From Paenibacillus_AA sp045062745 (GTDB lineage: Bacteria; Bacillota; Bacilli; Paenibacillales; NBRC-103111), in the NCBI RefSeq assembly GCF_045062745.1, contig NZ_JBJGED010000010.1:124001-188000 (forward strand): a stretch of DNA of 64,000 nucleotides. The letters are read 5' to 3'. Shown one piece after another: positions 8,541 through 16,384 of this stretch. Made by a program: the position numbers and the translations under genes. The number at the start of each line of letters is the position of its first letter. Position 1 is the stretch's first letter. Under the pieces are notes generated by a model, which was given only the letters and a program-made list of their open reading frames with translations, made no database searches and was not told the DNA's origin.

Positions 8541-9125
8541 TAAGGAGGTCCAAAAGTACTTTCCAGTGAGGGGAGAGACCGTCGCGGGAGTTGTAGAGCA
8601 GAAAAATTACCTTGGAGTGAGGGGAGAGACGGTCCACGGAGTTGTAGAGTAGAAAAGTTACCTTGGAGTGTCGGGAAAGTCGGTTGCAGGAGCTGTAGAG
8701 TAGAAAAGTTACCTTGGAGTGGGCAGAGAGACGGTTTCGGATGCTGTAGAGTAGATAAATTACTTTGGAGTGAGGGAAAGTCGGTCGCGGAACGCTGTAG
8801 AGTAGAAAAATTACTTTGGAGCGAGGGAAAAGTCGGTTGCAGGAACTGTAGAATAGAAAAGTTACCTTGGAGTGGGTAGAGAGACGGTTTCGGATGCTGT
8901 AGAGTAGAAAAATTACTTTGGAGTGGGTAGAGAGACGGTTTCGGATGTTATAGAGTAGAAAAATTACCTAGGAGTGTGGGAAAGTCGATCGCGGACGCTA
9001 TCGAGTAGACAAGTTACGTTGGAGTGAGGGGAAATTGGGTTTCGGATGCTAGAGTAGAAAAATTACTTTGGAGTGAGGGAAAAGTCGGTTGCGGGCGTTG
9101 TAGAGTAGAAAAGTTAACTTGGAGT
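8541..9125. repeat. 51-bp tandem repeat array A (about 12 units)
   Basis: The word TGTAGAG (or a close variant) recurs at 8592, 8643, 8694, 8745, 8796, 8847, 8898, 8949, 8999, 9050 and 9099, a 51-bp period with slips of 1-2 bp. A damaged first unit touches the IS end. Each unit reads roughly TGTAGAGTAGAAAARTTAC, CTTGGAGTG, a variable purine-rich part, then CGGTTTCGGATGC. There are no unique spacers, so this is not a CRISPR. The unit is the same family as array B. No gene is supported between 8549 and 9190. Confidence 0.93.
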
Positions 9126-9148
9126 AAAACTTCCCCCACCCAAAACAA

Positions 9149-9172
9149 AAACCCGGCTGTGGGCCGGGTTTT
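9149..9172 (-). terminator. Terminator of the aminotransferase gene
   Basis: AAACCCGGC (9149-9157) pairs with GCCGGGTTT (9163-9171). On the minus strand the hairpin is followed by a T-rich tract. Confidence 0.85.
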
Positions 9173-9193
9173 ATCAGCAAGTGCACATTTGAG

Positions 9194-10501
9194 TTACGCG
9201 CGGTTTTGCAAGTCAAGCACGCCTTGGTGGATCAGGTTGAACAGCTCCTCAAGATGCTCGACCTCAATGCACGAGAAGGCGACGCGCAGATCGGTGGCGC
9301 CGAGCGCGATCGTGCCGATGCCGTACTCGTTCAAGAGGTGGACGCGCAGCGCCTCGGCGTCGACGGTGGACAGCTTCAGGCACATGAAGTAGCCGGAATT
9401 GAACGGATAGTACGTCCAAGCGCCGTCGAACTTGCCGCTGTCGAGCAGTTCCTTCACTTTGTTCGCGCGGGCTTTCATGATATCGAACTTCTCTTGCTTC
9501 TGCGCCTCGAAGTCCGGCGATTGCAGCGCACGCAGCACGAACGTCTGCGACGGATGCGGGCCGCTCGAGATCGTGGCGCGGATGATGCCGGTCGTCTTCT
9601 GCTCGAGCGCGTTCAGCAGCGCTTCGCTCTCCGAAGCGTACGTGATGAAACCGACCCGAAAGCCCCAGACGTATTCTTCCTTCGTCGCGCCGTCCACCTT
9701 CACCGGCAAAATCCGCGGATGCAGATTCGCCAATTGGCCGAAGAGCGATTCCGTCACCGAGTCCTCGAAGAACAAGCTGAAGTACGCATCGTCCGTAACC
9801 GCTACGACGTTGATCCCGGCTTCGGCGCCGGCGAGCAGGGCGGCTACAATCTCCCGGCCCTCAGCCGCGGTCGGCGTATAGCCGGTCGGGTTGTTCGGGA
9901 AGTTCAGAATGACGATCGCCTTCGACTTGCCTGCCCGGTGCTGGGCGAGAATGGCTTCCTTCAGCCCTTCCGCGTTGAAGCGGTCATTGGCGTTGTACAG
10001 CGGGTAATTCACGATCACCGCGCCACGGCGGACTCCGAAAGTTAGCTCGTAATTCTCCCAATTTTTGTCGGGGAAAATGACCGGGTCGCCAATATCGGCG
10101 AACAAATCGGCCACGATGCTAAGGCCATGGGTCAAGGCGTTGGTGACGACCGGATTGCCGAAGCCTTTGCCTTCAACCGAAGGATTCTCCGCGATCATTT
10201 TGGCGCGCCAGGCTTTGCGCAGCTCCGGCTTGCCCGCCGGCGGGGCGTATTCGTAAAGATCCTTGGGCGCGTAGGCGCTGAGCGTCTCCTGGATCGCTCG
10301 CAGATGCATCGGCTGCCCTTGCTCCAGGGCGATCCCTATGGTGGCGTTGTACGCCTTGGCCTTGGTCTTCGCTTCGGCCGATTGGCTCAAGATGCCTTCC
10401 TTGGGAAAATAAATCGCCTTGCCAAGACCGGATAACATGTCAAAAACATGCTTGTTCTCCCGCCCAATCGTATCATTCAGCTGCTGTACCAGTGGGTTCA
10501 T
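9194..10501 (-). CDS. Pyridoxal-phosphate aminotransferase (aspartate/aromatic-type, class I)
   Basis: A 435-residue fold-type I aminotransferase. Visible signatures: LNFPNNPTGYTP (cofactor and substrate region), VVAVTDDAYFSLF with the Asp that contacts the pyridine nitrogen, GATKEEYVWGFRVGF carrying the PLP Lys, and an Arg near the C-terminus (ATDLRVAFS) for the substrate carboxylate. The N-terminal YEYAPPAGKPELRKAWR matches the longer family annotated as tyrosine/aspartate aminotransferase-like in Bacillales. It stands alone between its own promoter and terminator. Substrate not determinable from sequence; amino-acid transamination is an inference. Confidence 0.88.
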   Translation of the reverse strand: MNPLVQQLNDTIGRENKHVFDMLSGLGKAIYFPKEGILSQSAEAKTKAKAYNATIGIALEQGQPMHLRAIQETLSAYAPKDLYEYAPPAGKPELRKAWRAKMIAENPSVEGKGFGNPVVTNALTHGLSIVADLFADIGDPVIFPDKNWENYELTFGVRRGAVIVNYPLYNANDRFNAEGLKEAILAQHRAGKSKAIVILNFPNNPTGYTPTAAEGREIVAALLAGAEAGINVVAVTDDAYFSLFFEDSVTESLFGQLANLHPRILPVKVDGATKEEYVWGFRVGFITYASESEALLNALEQKTTGIIRATISSGPHPSQTFVLRALQSPDFEAQKQEKFDIMKARANKVKELLDSGKFDGAWTYYPFNSGYFMCLKLSTVDAEALRVHLLNEYGIGTIALGATDLRVAFSCIEVEHLEELFNLIHQGVLDLQNRA

Positions 10502-10549
10502 GAAATGCTGTCATCCTTCCGCATTAGTCGGTTCGCTTCACTGTCGTAT

Positions 10550-10578
10550 ATTATAGCATTTGTGAAGGGGAGCGTCAC
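10550..10578 (-). promoter_or_regulatory. Promoter of the aminotransferase gene
   Basis: On the minus strand GTGACG (10573-10578), a 17-bp spacer, then a perfect TATAAT (10550-10555). Confidence 0.55.
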
Positions 10579-10766
10579 CTCCGGGAGCGTGTGCGTGCCC
10601 GCGCGAGTTGCCGCATAGAGGTATAGAAGGCGTGATTTTAACCGATACAAACAGTAGAAGCGCAATCAGGAATTTCTTTCCGGCCCGGGGTAATGTACAA
10701 TAGAAGCAAAATCAAATTGTGACTTGGGGAGAAAACGTCCTTGTTGCCCGAAAGGAGCAGGCTAGA

Positions 10767-11243
10767 ATGAATCCGAAATTGAGAGCGGCCGGCATCATGC
10801 TCCGGCAAGGCCATTCGGTCCATGACCGGCCCGGCGAGCGGGAAGTGCTCGTGCAATGCGACGAGGACGAATCGTTCTACAGGTTCGCCGGAGGCACCGT
10901 AGAATACGGGGAGACGGCGTCGGAAGCCATCATCCGGGAGTTCATGGAGGAATATGACCTGGAGGTCATCGTCGGACCGCTGCTGGTCGTGAACGAGCAT
11001 TTTTTTCAGTACTACGGCAAGGAGCATCATCAGGTGACGCTCATCCATCGCTGCGAGCTGCGCGGGACGAACGACATCCCGGAGCCGCTGTGGCACAAGG
11101 AGCACTCCTCGGTGAAGCTCGTCTGGCGGTCGATGTCGCAGCTGAAGAAGCGTCCGGTGTACCCAGAGGGCATCTTCGCCGTGCTGGAACACGAGACGCC
11201 GCCGATCGCGCACTTGGTGACGGGGCGGGGCTACAAGTCCTGA
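10767..11243 (+). CDS. Nudix hydrolase
   Basis: A 158-residue Nudix protein. The box begins GGTVEYGETASEA and continues to REFMEEYDLEV; the usual Gly of the EExGU motif is Asp, which does not abolish metal binding in other family members. The start is ATG 10767 behind AAAGGAGCAGG; the frame runs further upstream without a ribosome site. Nudix enzymes hydrolyse nucleoside diphosphates linked to another moiety; the substrate here is unknown. It is monocistronic, ended by a strong bidirectional terminator shared with the convergent PNPOx-fold gene. Confidence 0.87.
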   Translation: MNPKLRAAGIMLRQGHSVHDRPGEREVLVQCDEDESFYRFAGGTVEYGETASEAIIREFMEEYDLEVIVGPLLVVNEHFFQYYGKEHHQVTLIHRCELRGTNDIPEPLWHKEHSSVKLVWRSMSQLKKRPVYPEGIFAVLEHETPPIAHLVTGRGYKS

Positions 11244-11269
11244 CATGTGCACACTTAAAGCATTAAGCA

Positions 11270-11319
11270 AAGCAGAGCAGGTAGCGGGAGGTCGACCGCT
11301 GGTCCTTGCTCTGCTTTTC
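11270..11319. terminator. Bidirectional terminator between convergent genes
   Basis: AAGCAGAGCA (11270-11279) and TGCTCTGCTT (11307-11316) are perfectly complementary and flanked by T-rich sequence on the plus side. Confidence 0.8.
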
Positions 11320-11320
11320 G

Positions 11321-11947
11321 TTATAGCGGCGATTCCCGCTTATGTGCGGGGCAATAACGCGCCATCAGCTCGGCGGTTTCGCGGTCCAGGGGCCGGTCAC
11401 GCTCGAGGAGGGATTCCCGGATGTGGGCATGCTTCGCCTCGGGCTGGTTCTGCCCGAATTTGAACTTGGCCGAGAGCTGCTCTGGCGTAATCCGGATGAC
11501 GGCTACTCCGCGCACACGGGAGGCATAGGCGGGAACGACGGGATCGATCGGATCGTAACCGCCTTCCGGCTGCAGCTTCTCCATCAGGGCGGTCAGCGCC
11601 TCCGCCTTCTCCTGCATGTCCTGCACGACCGAAGCCGTCCCCCGGATCAGTACGGATTTGAAGAAAGCCGTTGCGGGACAAGCAAACACCGGGTCTGTGA
11701 AGTGGGAAGGAATGATGGCAAATTCTTTGGCTACGCTGAAGCTGACGCGCGCTCCTTCCCCGATCGCTTCCATTTTGTGCCCGATCCGGCTGCCGTGGAT
11801 ATACACATTGCCGTCCCGGTAGGCGAAATTAATCGGCACCAGGTACGGATACACCTCGTCCGGCAATCCCAGCACCCCGAAGCTCATCTCCTGCAGGAAT
11901 ACATCCACTTCTTCACGCGTGGTCATGTCGAATTCTTCTCTTCTCAT
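11321..11947 (-). CDS. Pyridoxamine-5'-phosphate-oxidase-fold flavoprotein
   Basis: A 208-residue protein of the split-barrel FMN-binding superfamily (nitroimidazole-resistance/PNPOx-like). The N-terminal MRREEFDMTTREEVDVFL, the VYPYLVPINFAY strand and the YIHGSRIGHKMEAI segment are typical of proteins annotated as pyridoxamine 5'-phosphate oxidase family. The start is ATG 11947 behind GAGGG; a GTG nine bases upstream is less likely. It is transcribed divergently from a MocR/PdxR-type regulator, and GGTCCA half-sites lie in the shared spacer, so regulation by that neighbour is plausible. The true reaction is unknown. Confidence 0.82.
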   Translation of the reverse strand: MRREEFDMTTREEVDVFLQEMSFGVLGLPDEVYPYLVPINFAYRDGNVYIHGSRIGHKMEAIGEGARVSFSVAKEFAIIPSHFTDPVFACPATAFFKSVLIRGTASVVQDMQEKAEALTALMEKLQPEGGYDPIDPVVPAYASRVRGVAVIRITPEQLSAKFKFGQNQPEAKHAHIRESLLERDRPLDRETAELMARYCPAHKRESPL

Positions 11948-11949
11948 AC

Positions 11950-12034
11950 GGTCCACCCTCTCTCATATTTGGTCTTATCTTACAGACTCAATTGACAAAT
12001 CAAAAGGTCCAATTATGATTGAAATTAGTGGACC
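11950..12034. promoter_or_regulatory. Divergent promoter with GGTCCA/TGGACC operator sites
   Basis: TTGACA (11992-11997), 16 bp, TATGAT (12014-12019) drives the MocR gene. GGTCCA lies between the boxes (12006-12011) and its inverse TGGACC at 12029-12034. A third GGTCCA at 11950-11955 overlaps the start region of the opposite gene. This arrangement fits autoregulation by the MocR protein; binding is an inference. Confidence 0.6.
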
Positions 12035-12063
12035 ACTTTAAACACAAGAAAGGAGGGGGGCCG

Positions 12064-13635
12064 GTGGACATTCATTTGCCGTTGACCGTGTATCTAGAAA
12101 CCTATCGTTATAAGCAGACGGCCTTGTACTATGCGCTCCGGGACGCGATCACGAGCGGCCGGCTCCCTAACGGCACGAGGCTGCCCTCCAGCCGTGAGCT
12201 GGGGCGCCAGTATGTGCTGTCCCGTGGACTTGTGAACCAAGTCTACGATCGCCTGGCGGCGGAAGGCTATGTGGAGGCGGTGCTCGGCAGCGGGATGTTC
12301 GTCCTCTACCGTCACGAAGAGGCGCACGGGGCGGGCGGGGCGATGACGGACATCCCGCTGTCGGAGTGGGGGCGCCGCCTAAGCATGCTGAAACGGGAGA
12401 GTGTGACCGAATACTCAGAAGGTGCGGGAGCGGGAGCGGGACCGGAGGCCGGGAGTCCGGCCGGGACGAGAACGGGGAGTGTGGCTGCGAAACCTGCGGA
12501 TTCGGTGAAGCCGGCCACCGAGGGATTGCGAGGGGGCGAGATTGTGTTCGACTTCGGCCACCCGGCGCCGGAGCCGTTCCCCGCGCCCGAATGGCGCCGT
12601 CTGCTATACGCGGAAGTCCGCGCCAAGACGGACGCGCCGGGCGCGTCCCCTCCTGCGCAGGGCTACTTGCCCCTGCGCGAAACGATCGCCCGGCATCTCC
12701 GCCGGGCGCGGGGCATTGATGTGACGGCGGACGCGATCGTCATCGTGAATGGCTCGATGCAAGCGCTCGCGCTGCTCGCGCAGCTGCTGCTGAACGCCGG
12801 CGACCCGGCGGTGGTCGAGAATCCCGGGTACTCCGGGATCGTCTCGGCCGTCCGCGCCGCCGGCGGCGTGCCCGTCCCTGGCCGGCTGGACGGCCAGGGG
12901 CTCGTGATCGAGCCGTGGGACGCCCGGCTCGTGTTCGTGACGCCCAGTCGGCAATTCCCGACGGGCACGGTCATGAGCCTGCCGAGGCGGCAGGCGCTGC
13001 TGCAGTGGGCCGCCGAACGCGGCGCGGTCATCGTCGAGGACGACTTCGACAGCGAGTTCCGGCACCGCGGGCGGCCGATCGAACCGCTGAAGGTGCTCGA
13101 CCGCGCCGGGCGCGTCGTCTATGTCGGCACCTTCACGCGGACGATGCAGGCGCAGCTGCGCATCGGCTACGCCGTGCTGCCGGACCGGCTCGTCGAGCCG
13201 TTCATGCGCGCGCTGCGGCTGTACGAGCCCGTGCCCGCTTCGGTGCTCGAGCAGCGGGCGCTGGCGCAGTTCATGGCCGGCGGCGGCTACGAGCGCCATA
13301 TGCGCCGCATGGGGCGCGTGTACAGCCGGCGGTTCGAGCAGTTCGGCCGACGGTTCGATGAGGGGCTCGGGCACCTGTTCGAGGTCGTGCCCTCGGACGC
13401 CGGCCTGCACCTTTTCGCCCGCTGGCGCGAAGACGAAGCCGGGTATGAGCGGTATCGGGCGCTCTGTGCGCAAGAGGGCGTGCAGTGGGGAGACGCCCGG
13501 GAAAACTACATCGGCGAGGCGCCGCCGGCGGGCTATTTCTATTTCGCGCATTTGTCGGAAGAGCAAATCGCCGAAGGGGTGGACCGGATGGAGCGCGCGG
13601 CCGTGAGATGGCTTGGTTCCGACAGCCTGTCGTAG
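12064..13635 (+). CDS. MocR/PdxR-type GntR regulator with aminotransferase domain
   Basis: About 523 residues. The N-terminal winged helix of the GntR family (YKQTALYYALRDAITSGRLPNG, SSRELGRQ, LVNQVYDRLAAEGYVEA) is joined by a Gly/Ala-rich linker (about 95-170) to a class I aminotransferase-like domain that binds PLP (IVNGSMQALALLAQLL, VTPSRQFPTG, VEDDFDSEFRHRG). The start is GTG 12064 behind a near-perfect AAAGGAGGGG; a TTG at 12019 lies inside the -10 box and can be excluded. MocR proteins sense PLP or amino acids; PdxR members control vitamin B6 genes. The divergent PNPOx-fold gene fits, but no pdxST genes are present. Confidence 0.88.
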   Translation: MDIHLPLTVYLETYRYKQTALYYALRDAITSGRLPNGTRLPSSRELGRQYVLSRGLVNQVYDRLAAEGYVEAVLGSGMFVLYRHEEAHGAGGAMTDIPLSEWGRRLSMLKRESVTEYSEGAGAGAGPEAGSPAGTRTGSVAAKPADSVKPATEGLRGGEIVFDFGHPAPEPFPAPEWRRLLYAEVRAKTDAPGASPPAQGYLPLRETIARHLRRARGIDVTADAIVIVNGSMQALALLAQLLLNAGDPAVVENPGYSGIVSAVRAAGGVPVPGRLDGQGLVIEPWDARLVFVTPSRQFPTGTVMSLPRRQALLQWAAERGAVIVEDDFDSEFRHRGRPIEPLKVLDRAGRVVYVGTFTRTMQAQLRIGYAVLPDRLVEPFMRALRLYEPVPASVLEQRALAQFMAGGGYERHMRRMGRVYSRRFEQFGRRFDEGLGHLFEVVPSDAGLHLFARWREDEAGYERYRALCAQEGVQWGDARENYIGEAPPAGYFYFAHLSEEQIAEGVDRMERAAVRWLGSDSLS

Positions 13636-13661
13636 TGAGTGTCCAGGTGCCGCAGCTGAAT

Positions 13662-13690
13662 AAAAAAAGCTCCTCTCAGGGGAGGAGCTC
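13662..13690 (-). terminator. Terminator of psd
   Basis: On the minus strand AGCTCCTC, short loop, GAGGAGCT, then seven T. Confidence 0.88.
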
Positions 13691-13743
13691 CGATACCTTT
13701 TGAACTTGAGTCCAGGCAGGGCGTGGTTAACGAAGCTGCAGAG

Positions 13744-14532
13744 CTACTTCTCGTGCAACGTCCCGAGCCAATCGCCCATCTTGACCTTGGAGCCGACGCC
13801 CAAGTCGCCGCGGGGGGTCAGGATGCCGGTCTCCGTCAGCAGCACGACGGTGGAGCCGAACGCGAAGTAGGCGAGGTCGCCGCCGCGCTCCAGCTGCTCG
13901 GGCAGCGGCTCGACGTAGCGGATGCTGCTCACGTTCATCGCGCCGACCTTCACGACGGCGATTTCGCCCGTCTCATGCTCGATGTAAGTAATCAGCCGTT
14001 CGTTCCGGCTCAGGACGCGGCGCATCTGGGTCAGGCCGAACTCATTAACCGGATACACCTTGCCCGGCACATGCTCCTTCTCCAGCACGCGGCCTGCCGC
14101 CGGGGAATGAATCCGATGGTAATCCGTCGGGCTCAAATACAGCACGAAGTAGTAGCCATGCTTGTAATTCACCGTGCGCGGAGACCGGTTCAGCAGCTCC
14201 TCGATCGTGTAGTCCTGGCCCTTCACGTTCAACAGCTGGCCGGCTTCGATGCGACCCATGCCGGTGATCAGCGCGTCGACCGGGCTGACGAGCGCGTCGG
14301 CCGCCTCATGGATCGGCCGCAGGCCGGGTTTGAGTCGCCGAGTGAAAAATTCGTTCAGCGACCTATACTCGCTTACCGTCTTCTCCGCATCCTCCAGCCG
14401 AATGCCGTACAGCTTGGCGAAGCGGGGGATGAACAGCCGGCTGGCCGAGGACTGCGCGAACGCCCCGGTGATCCGCGAGATCCATTTGCGCGAGGAGAGC
14501 TCGGTCAACAATCGAAAAATGGCTTTATTCAA
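13744..14532 (-). CDS. psd: Phosphatidylserine decarboxylase proenzyme
   Basis: A 262-residue membrane-associated enzyme making phosphatidylethanolamine from phosphatidylserine. The self-cleavage motif FGST, where Ser becomes the pyruvoyl group, is in FAFGSTVVLLTE near the C-terminus. FVLYLSPTDYHRIHSPAAG carries the conserved His, and SPVDA is present. The preferred start is TTG 14532 behind AAGGTGA, giving the N-terminus LNKAIFRLLTELSSRKW; a GTG at 14541 overlaps the ribosome site. No pssA is adjacent. It has its own terminator and is separated from the upstream small gene by another. Confidence 0.93.
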   Translation of the reverse strand: MNKAIFRLLTELSSRKWISRITGAFAQSSASRLFIPRFAKLYGIRLEDAEKTVSEYRSLNEFFTRRLKPGLRPIHEAADALVSPVDALITGMGRIEAGQLLNVKGQDYTIEELLNRSPRTVNYKHGYYFVLYLSPTDYHRIHSPAAGRVLEKEHVPGKVYPVNEFGLTQMRRVLSRNERLITYIEHETGEIAVVKVGAMNVSSIRYVEPLPEQLERGGDLAYFAFGSTVVLLTETGILTPRGDLGVGSKVKMGDWLGTLHEK

Positions 14533-14617
14533 AGGGGTCACCTTTTCTTCAATGTCGGTTTTGGCTCAAGCCTTATCTTGACACAGAAGCGCCGCCAAAT
14601 CAATAAGCAAGACCCCA

Positions 14618-14644
14618 AATAAAAGCGGCCCGAACCGGACCGCT
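14618..14644 (-). terminator. Terminator of the small Cys-rich gene
   Basis: On the minus strand AGCGGTCC, loop GGTTC, GGGCCGCT, then TTTTATTT. It isolates the riboswitch-controlled gene from psd. Confidence 0.82.
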
Positions 14645-14678
14645 GCATGCGAACGGAGATAACCCTCCGCGGGGAGCG

Positions 14679-14909
14679 TCAGTCTGACAGCTTCGCCTGC
14701 TGCAGCCGCTCCGTTTTCTTGAATTCTTTGCAAGTGATGCACGTAGCGGCGTTCACGCTGATCGGGGTGGAATTGCCCGAGAATTTGACGCATTGAATAG
14801 GGGTACGATCCTCAGGATCCGAGGAAATCTCGATACAGAAACGGCAGCCGCCAATGAGCTCCTGCGTGACCGTCAACATAAGTCGTTTCATCCGGTTCAA
14901 ATCATCCAT
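14679..14909 (-). CDS. Small Cys-rich protein under c-di-GMP control
   Basis: Seventy-six residues with Cys pairs CRFC and CITC plus a single Cys in IQCVKF, suggesting a small zinc or metal site; no signal peptide or membrane segment. ATG 14909 follows AAGGGAGCC. I do not recognise the family. It is the only gene between a c-di-GMP-I riboswitch with its own terminator and a second terminator, so it is monocistronic and riboswitch-controlled. That context suggests a role in the motile/sessile switch, sporulation or envelope changes, but this is inference. Confidence 0.72.
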   Translation of the reverse strand: MDDLNRMKRLMLTVTQELIGGCRFCIEISSDPEDRTPIQCVKFSGNSTPISVNAATCITCKEFKKTERLQQAKLSD

Positions 14910-14940
14910 CGGTAGAGGCTCCCTTACGAACAGGCGTCAC

Positions 14941-14969
14941 AAAAACAACAATCGCTACCGGGGGCAGCG
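14941..14969 (-). terminator. Riboswitch expression-platform terminator
   Basis: On the minus strand CGCTGCC, loop CCC, GGTAGCG (one wobble), then ATTGTTGTTTTTG. It lies directly 3' of the c-di-GMP aptamer. Confidence 0.78.
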
Positions 14970-14975
14970 ACTGAT

Positions 14976-15096
14976 CGATTGAGCAGCCCGGCTATCGTGG
15001 AGCAAGCGTCGGCCATACGACATATGTGTACGACTTCCTCTGCCCGGAAGACCCGTGGTTTTGCGTCCCCGCCTTTCGGTCGGGTTTGCCTTTTAT
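14976..15096 (-). ncRNA. c-di-GMP-I (GEMM) riboswitch aptamer
   Basis: Read on the minus strand, the order of conserved blocks is AAAAGGCAAACC, a stem closed by a GAAA tetraloop, GGGGACGCAAA, CCACGGGTCT, a variable long stem, then GATAGCCGGGCTGC. These are the hallmarks of the GEMM aptamer: CAAACC, GNRA loop, GGGACGCAAA and the tetraloop-receptor strand. G rather than A precedes GCAAA at the ligand-contact position, favouring c-di-GMP over cGAMP. It controls the small Cys-rich gene through the terminator downstream. Recognition is by eye, not a covariance model. Confidence 0.85.
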
Positions 15097-15176
15097 CAAT
15101 TTATTTACGAAACGATAGGTTTATAGTACCATATGAAAAGAGAATTTGTCACTAATTGACATAAGGAGTTGCTAAA

Positions 15177-16139
15177 ATGCCATTAGTCGATTGGCCGTTA
15201 TCGCAGCTGAAGGAATACAAGCCGACGCTCACGAAGGAAGCGGATTTTGACGTGTTCTGGGGACGAGCGCTGGCCCAGTCGAAGGCGATCCCGCTCAACG
15301 CTACGCTGACCCCGATCCCTTACCCGGTCGCTTCCGTGGACGTCTACGATCTCGTGTATGACGGGGCGGACGGGACGAAGGTGCACGGCTGGTACATGGT
15401 GCCGAAGGAAGCGCTTGCATCCCGTCCAATGCCTGTAGTTGTCCGGTATCACGGGTACGGCGGCAGCCGGAATCGCAATGAATTGCTGCAGTGGACGTCG
15501 ATGGGCTACGCGACGGTCATGATCGACACACGCGGCCAATCCGGGCAGACGCCGGACAACGCCTCCTACAGCGCGGGCGGGATTGCCGGTCATATGACGA
15601 AGGGCATCCTCGACCCGGACGAGTACTACTACAAGCAAGTGTATCTGGACTGCGTGCGCGCAATCGATTTCGTTTGTTCCCGCGAGGAGATCGATCCGGC
15701 TCGCATCGCGGTGTGCGGCAACAGCCAAGGCGGCGGGCTGACCCTGGCGGTAGCCGGCCTCGACGATCGGCCGAAGGTAGCTATGCCGGTGTTCCCGTAT
15801 TTGTGCGATTTCCGCCGTTCGGTCGCCCAGCATTCCGCCGGCCCGTACCGCGAAATCATCGACTGGTTCCGCCGATATGATCAGGAGCACAAGCGCGAGG
15901 ACGAGGTGTACCGCACGCTCAGCTACTTCGACGGGATGAACATGGCGACCCGGATCAAGGCGAAGACGCTGATGGCGATCACGCTGATGGATTTGATCTG
16001 CCCGCCGTCCACCTGCTTTGCGGCGTTCAACCATTTGCTGACCGAGGAGAAGGAAGCGAAGATTTACCATGACTACGGCCACGAAGGGCTGCCTTTCCAC
16101 GAGGAAGCGATGATGGAGTATTTGGCGAAGCACTTGTAA
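15177..16139 (+). CDS. Acetyl xylan esterase / cephalosporin-C deacetylase (CE7)
   Basis: A 320-residue cytoplasmic serine esterase that removes acetyl groups from short xylo-oligosaccharides and related esters. Visible: N-terminal MPLVDWPLSQLKEYKP typical of CE7, YHGYGGS oxyanion region, DTRGQSG, nucleophile motif GNSQGGG, catalytic Asp in LMDLICPPST, and catalytic His in YGHEG. Length matches the family (about 320). ATG 15177 follows AAGGAG. It is monocistronic, with the riboswitch promoter of the opposite gene and its own promoter in the shared spacer. It fits the plant-polysaccharide theme of the window. Confidence 0.94.
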   Translation: MPLVDWPLSQLKEYKPTLTKEADFDVFWGRALAQSKAIPLNATLTPIPYPVASVDVYDLVYDGADGTKVHGWYMVPKEALASRPMPVVVRYHGYGGSRNRNELLQWTSMGYATVMIDTRGQSGQTPDNASYSAGGIAGHMTKGILDPDEYYYKQVYLDCVRAIDFVCSREEIDPARIAVCGNSQGGGLTLAVAGLDDRPKVAMPVFPYLCDFRRSVAQHSAGPYREIIDWFRRYDQEHKREDEVYRTLSYFDGMNMATRIKAKTLMAITLMDLICPPSTCFAAFNHLLTEEKEAKIYHDYGHEGLPFHEEAMMEYLAKHL

Positions 16140-16147
16140 TTATTAAT

Positions 16148-16175
16148 TTGACAAAATGGAAAAGCGTGTTAAGAT
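16148..16175 (+). promoter_or_regulatory. Promoter of the thiamine operon
   Basis: TTGACA (16148-16153), 16 bp, TAAGAT (16170-16175), just upstream of the TPP aptamer. Confidence 0.78.
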
Positions 16176-16182
16176 AAATGTG

Positions 16183-16275
16183 TCACTGGGGGAGCCTAAT
16201 AAGGCTGAGACTGGATGCCCGCATCCTAGACCCTTTGAACCTGATCTGGTTTGTACCAGCGTAGGGAAGTGGAGC
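16183..16275 (+). ncRNA. TPP riboswitch (THI element)
   Basis: Contains the invariant blocks GGGGAGCC, GGCTGAGA, ACCCTTTGAACCTGATCTGG and ACCAGCGTAGGGAAGTGG in the correct order. It precedes a terminator and ykoE, so high TPP should stop transcription of the precursor-uptake operon. Confidence 0.97.
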
Positions 16276-16304
16276 GCATATTCGGTTTTGGATCGAATCG
16301 TTCA

Positions 16305-16332
16305 TCCACCCTCTCGCGAGGGTGGATTTTTT
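16305..16332 (+). terminator. TPP riboswitch terminator
   Basis: TCCACCCTC-TCGC-GAGGGTGGA followed by six T; expression platform of the riboswitch. Confidence 0.92.
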
Positions 16333-16384
16333 GCTTCCTACGGGCAATTGTGGGGCCAATACGATATTGGAGGAGAGGTTAACC

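Larger units (their letters stand above)
6928..8548 (-). mobile_element. IS1595-like insertion sequence, 1621 bp
   Basis: Terminal inverted repeats of 31 bp at 6928-6958 and 8518-8548 agree at 28 positions; their core is GCCACTATCCCCT. They enclose one transposase gene on the minus strand. Between the left end and the gene, a region starting with the inner part of the left repeat is iterated four times. No target-site duplication is obvious: the flanking octamers are GGTTCCAG and TCCAAAAG. The right end abuts the 51-bp repeat array. Confidence 0.75.

Noticed and set aside
8541..9125. CRISPR array
   Set aside because: The 51-bp units are contiguous and similar over their whole length; there are no unique spacers and no cas genes nearby. 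The same holds for the arrays at 44402-44895 and 46190-46547.
12604..13566. 320-residue minus-strand frame opposite the MocR gene
   Set aside because: His/Arg/Pro-rich shadow typical of antisense to GC-rich coding sequence; the plus strand carries recognised domains.
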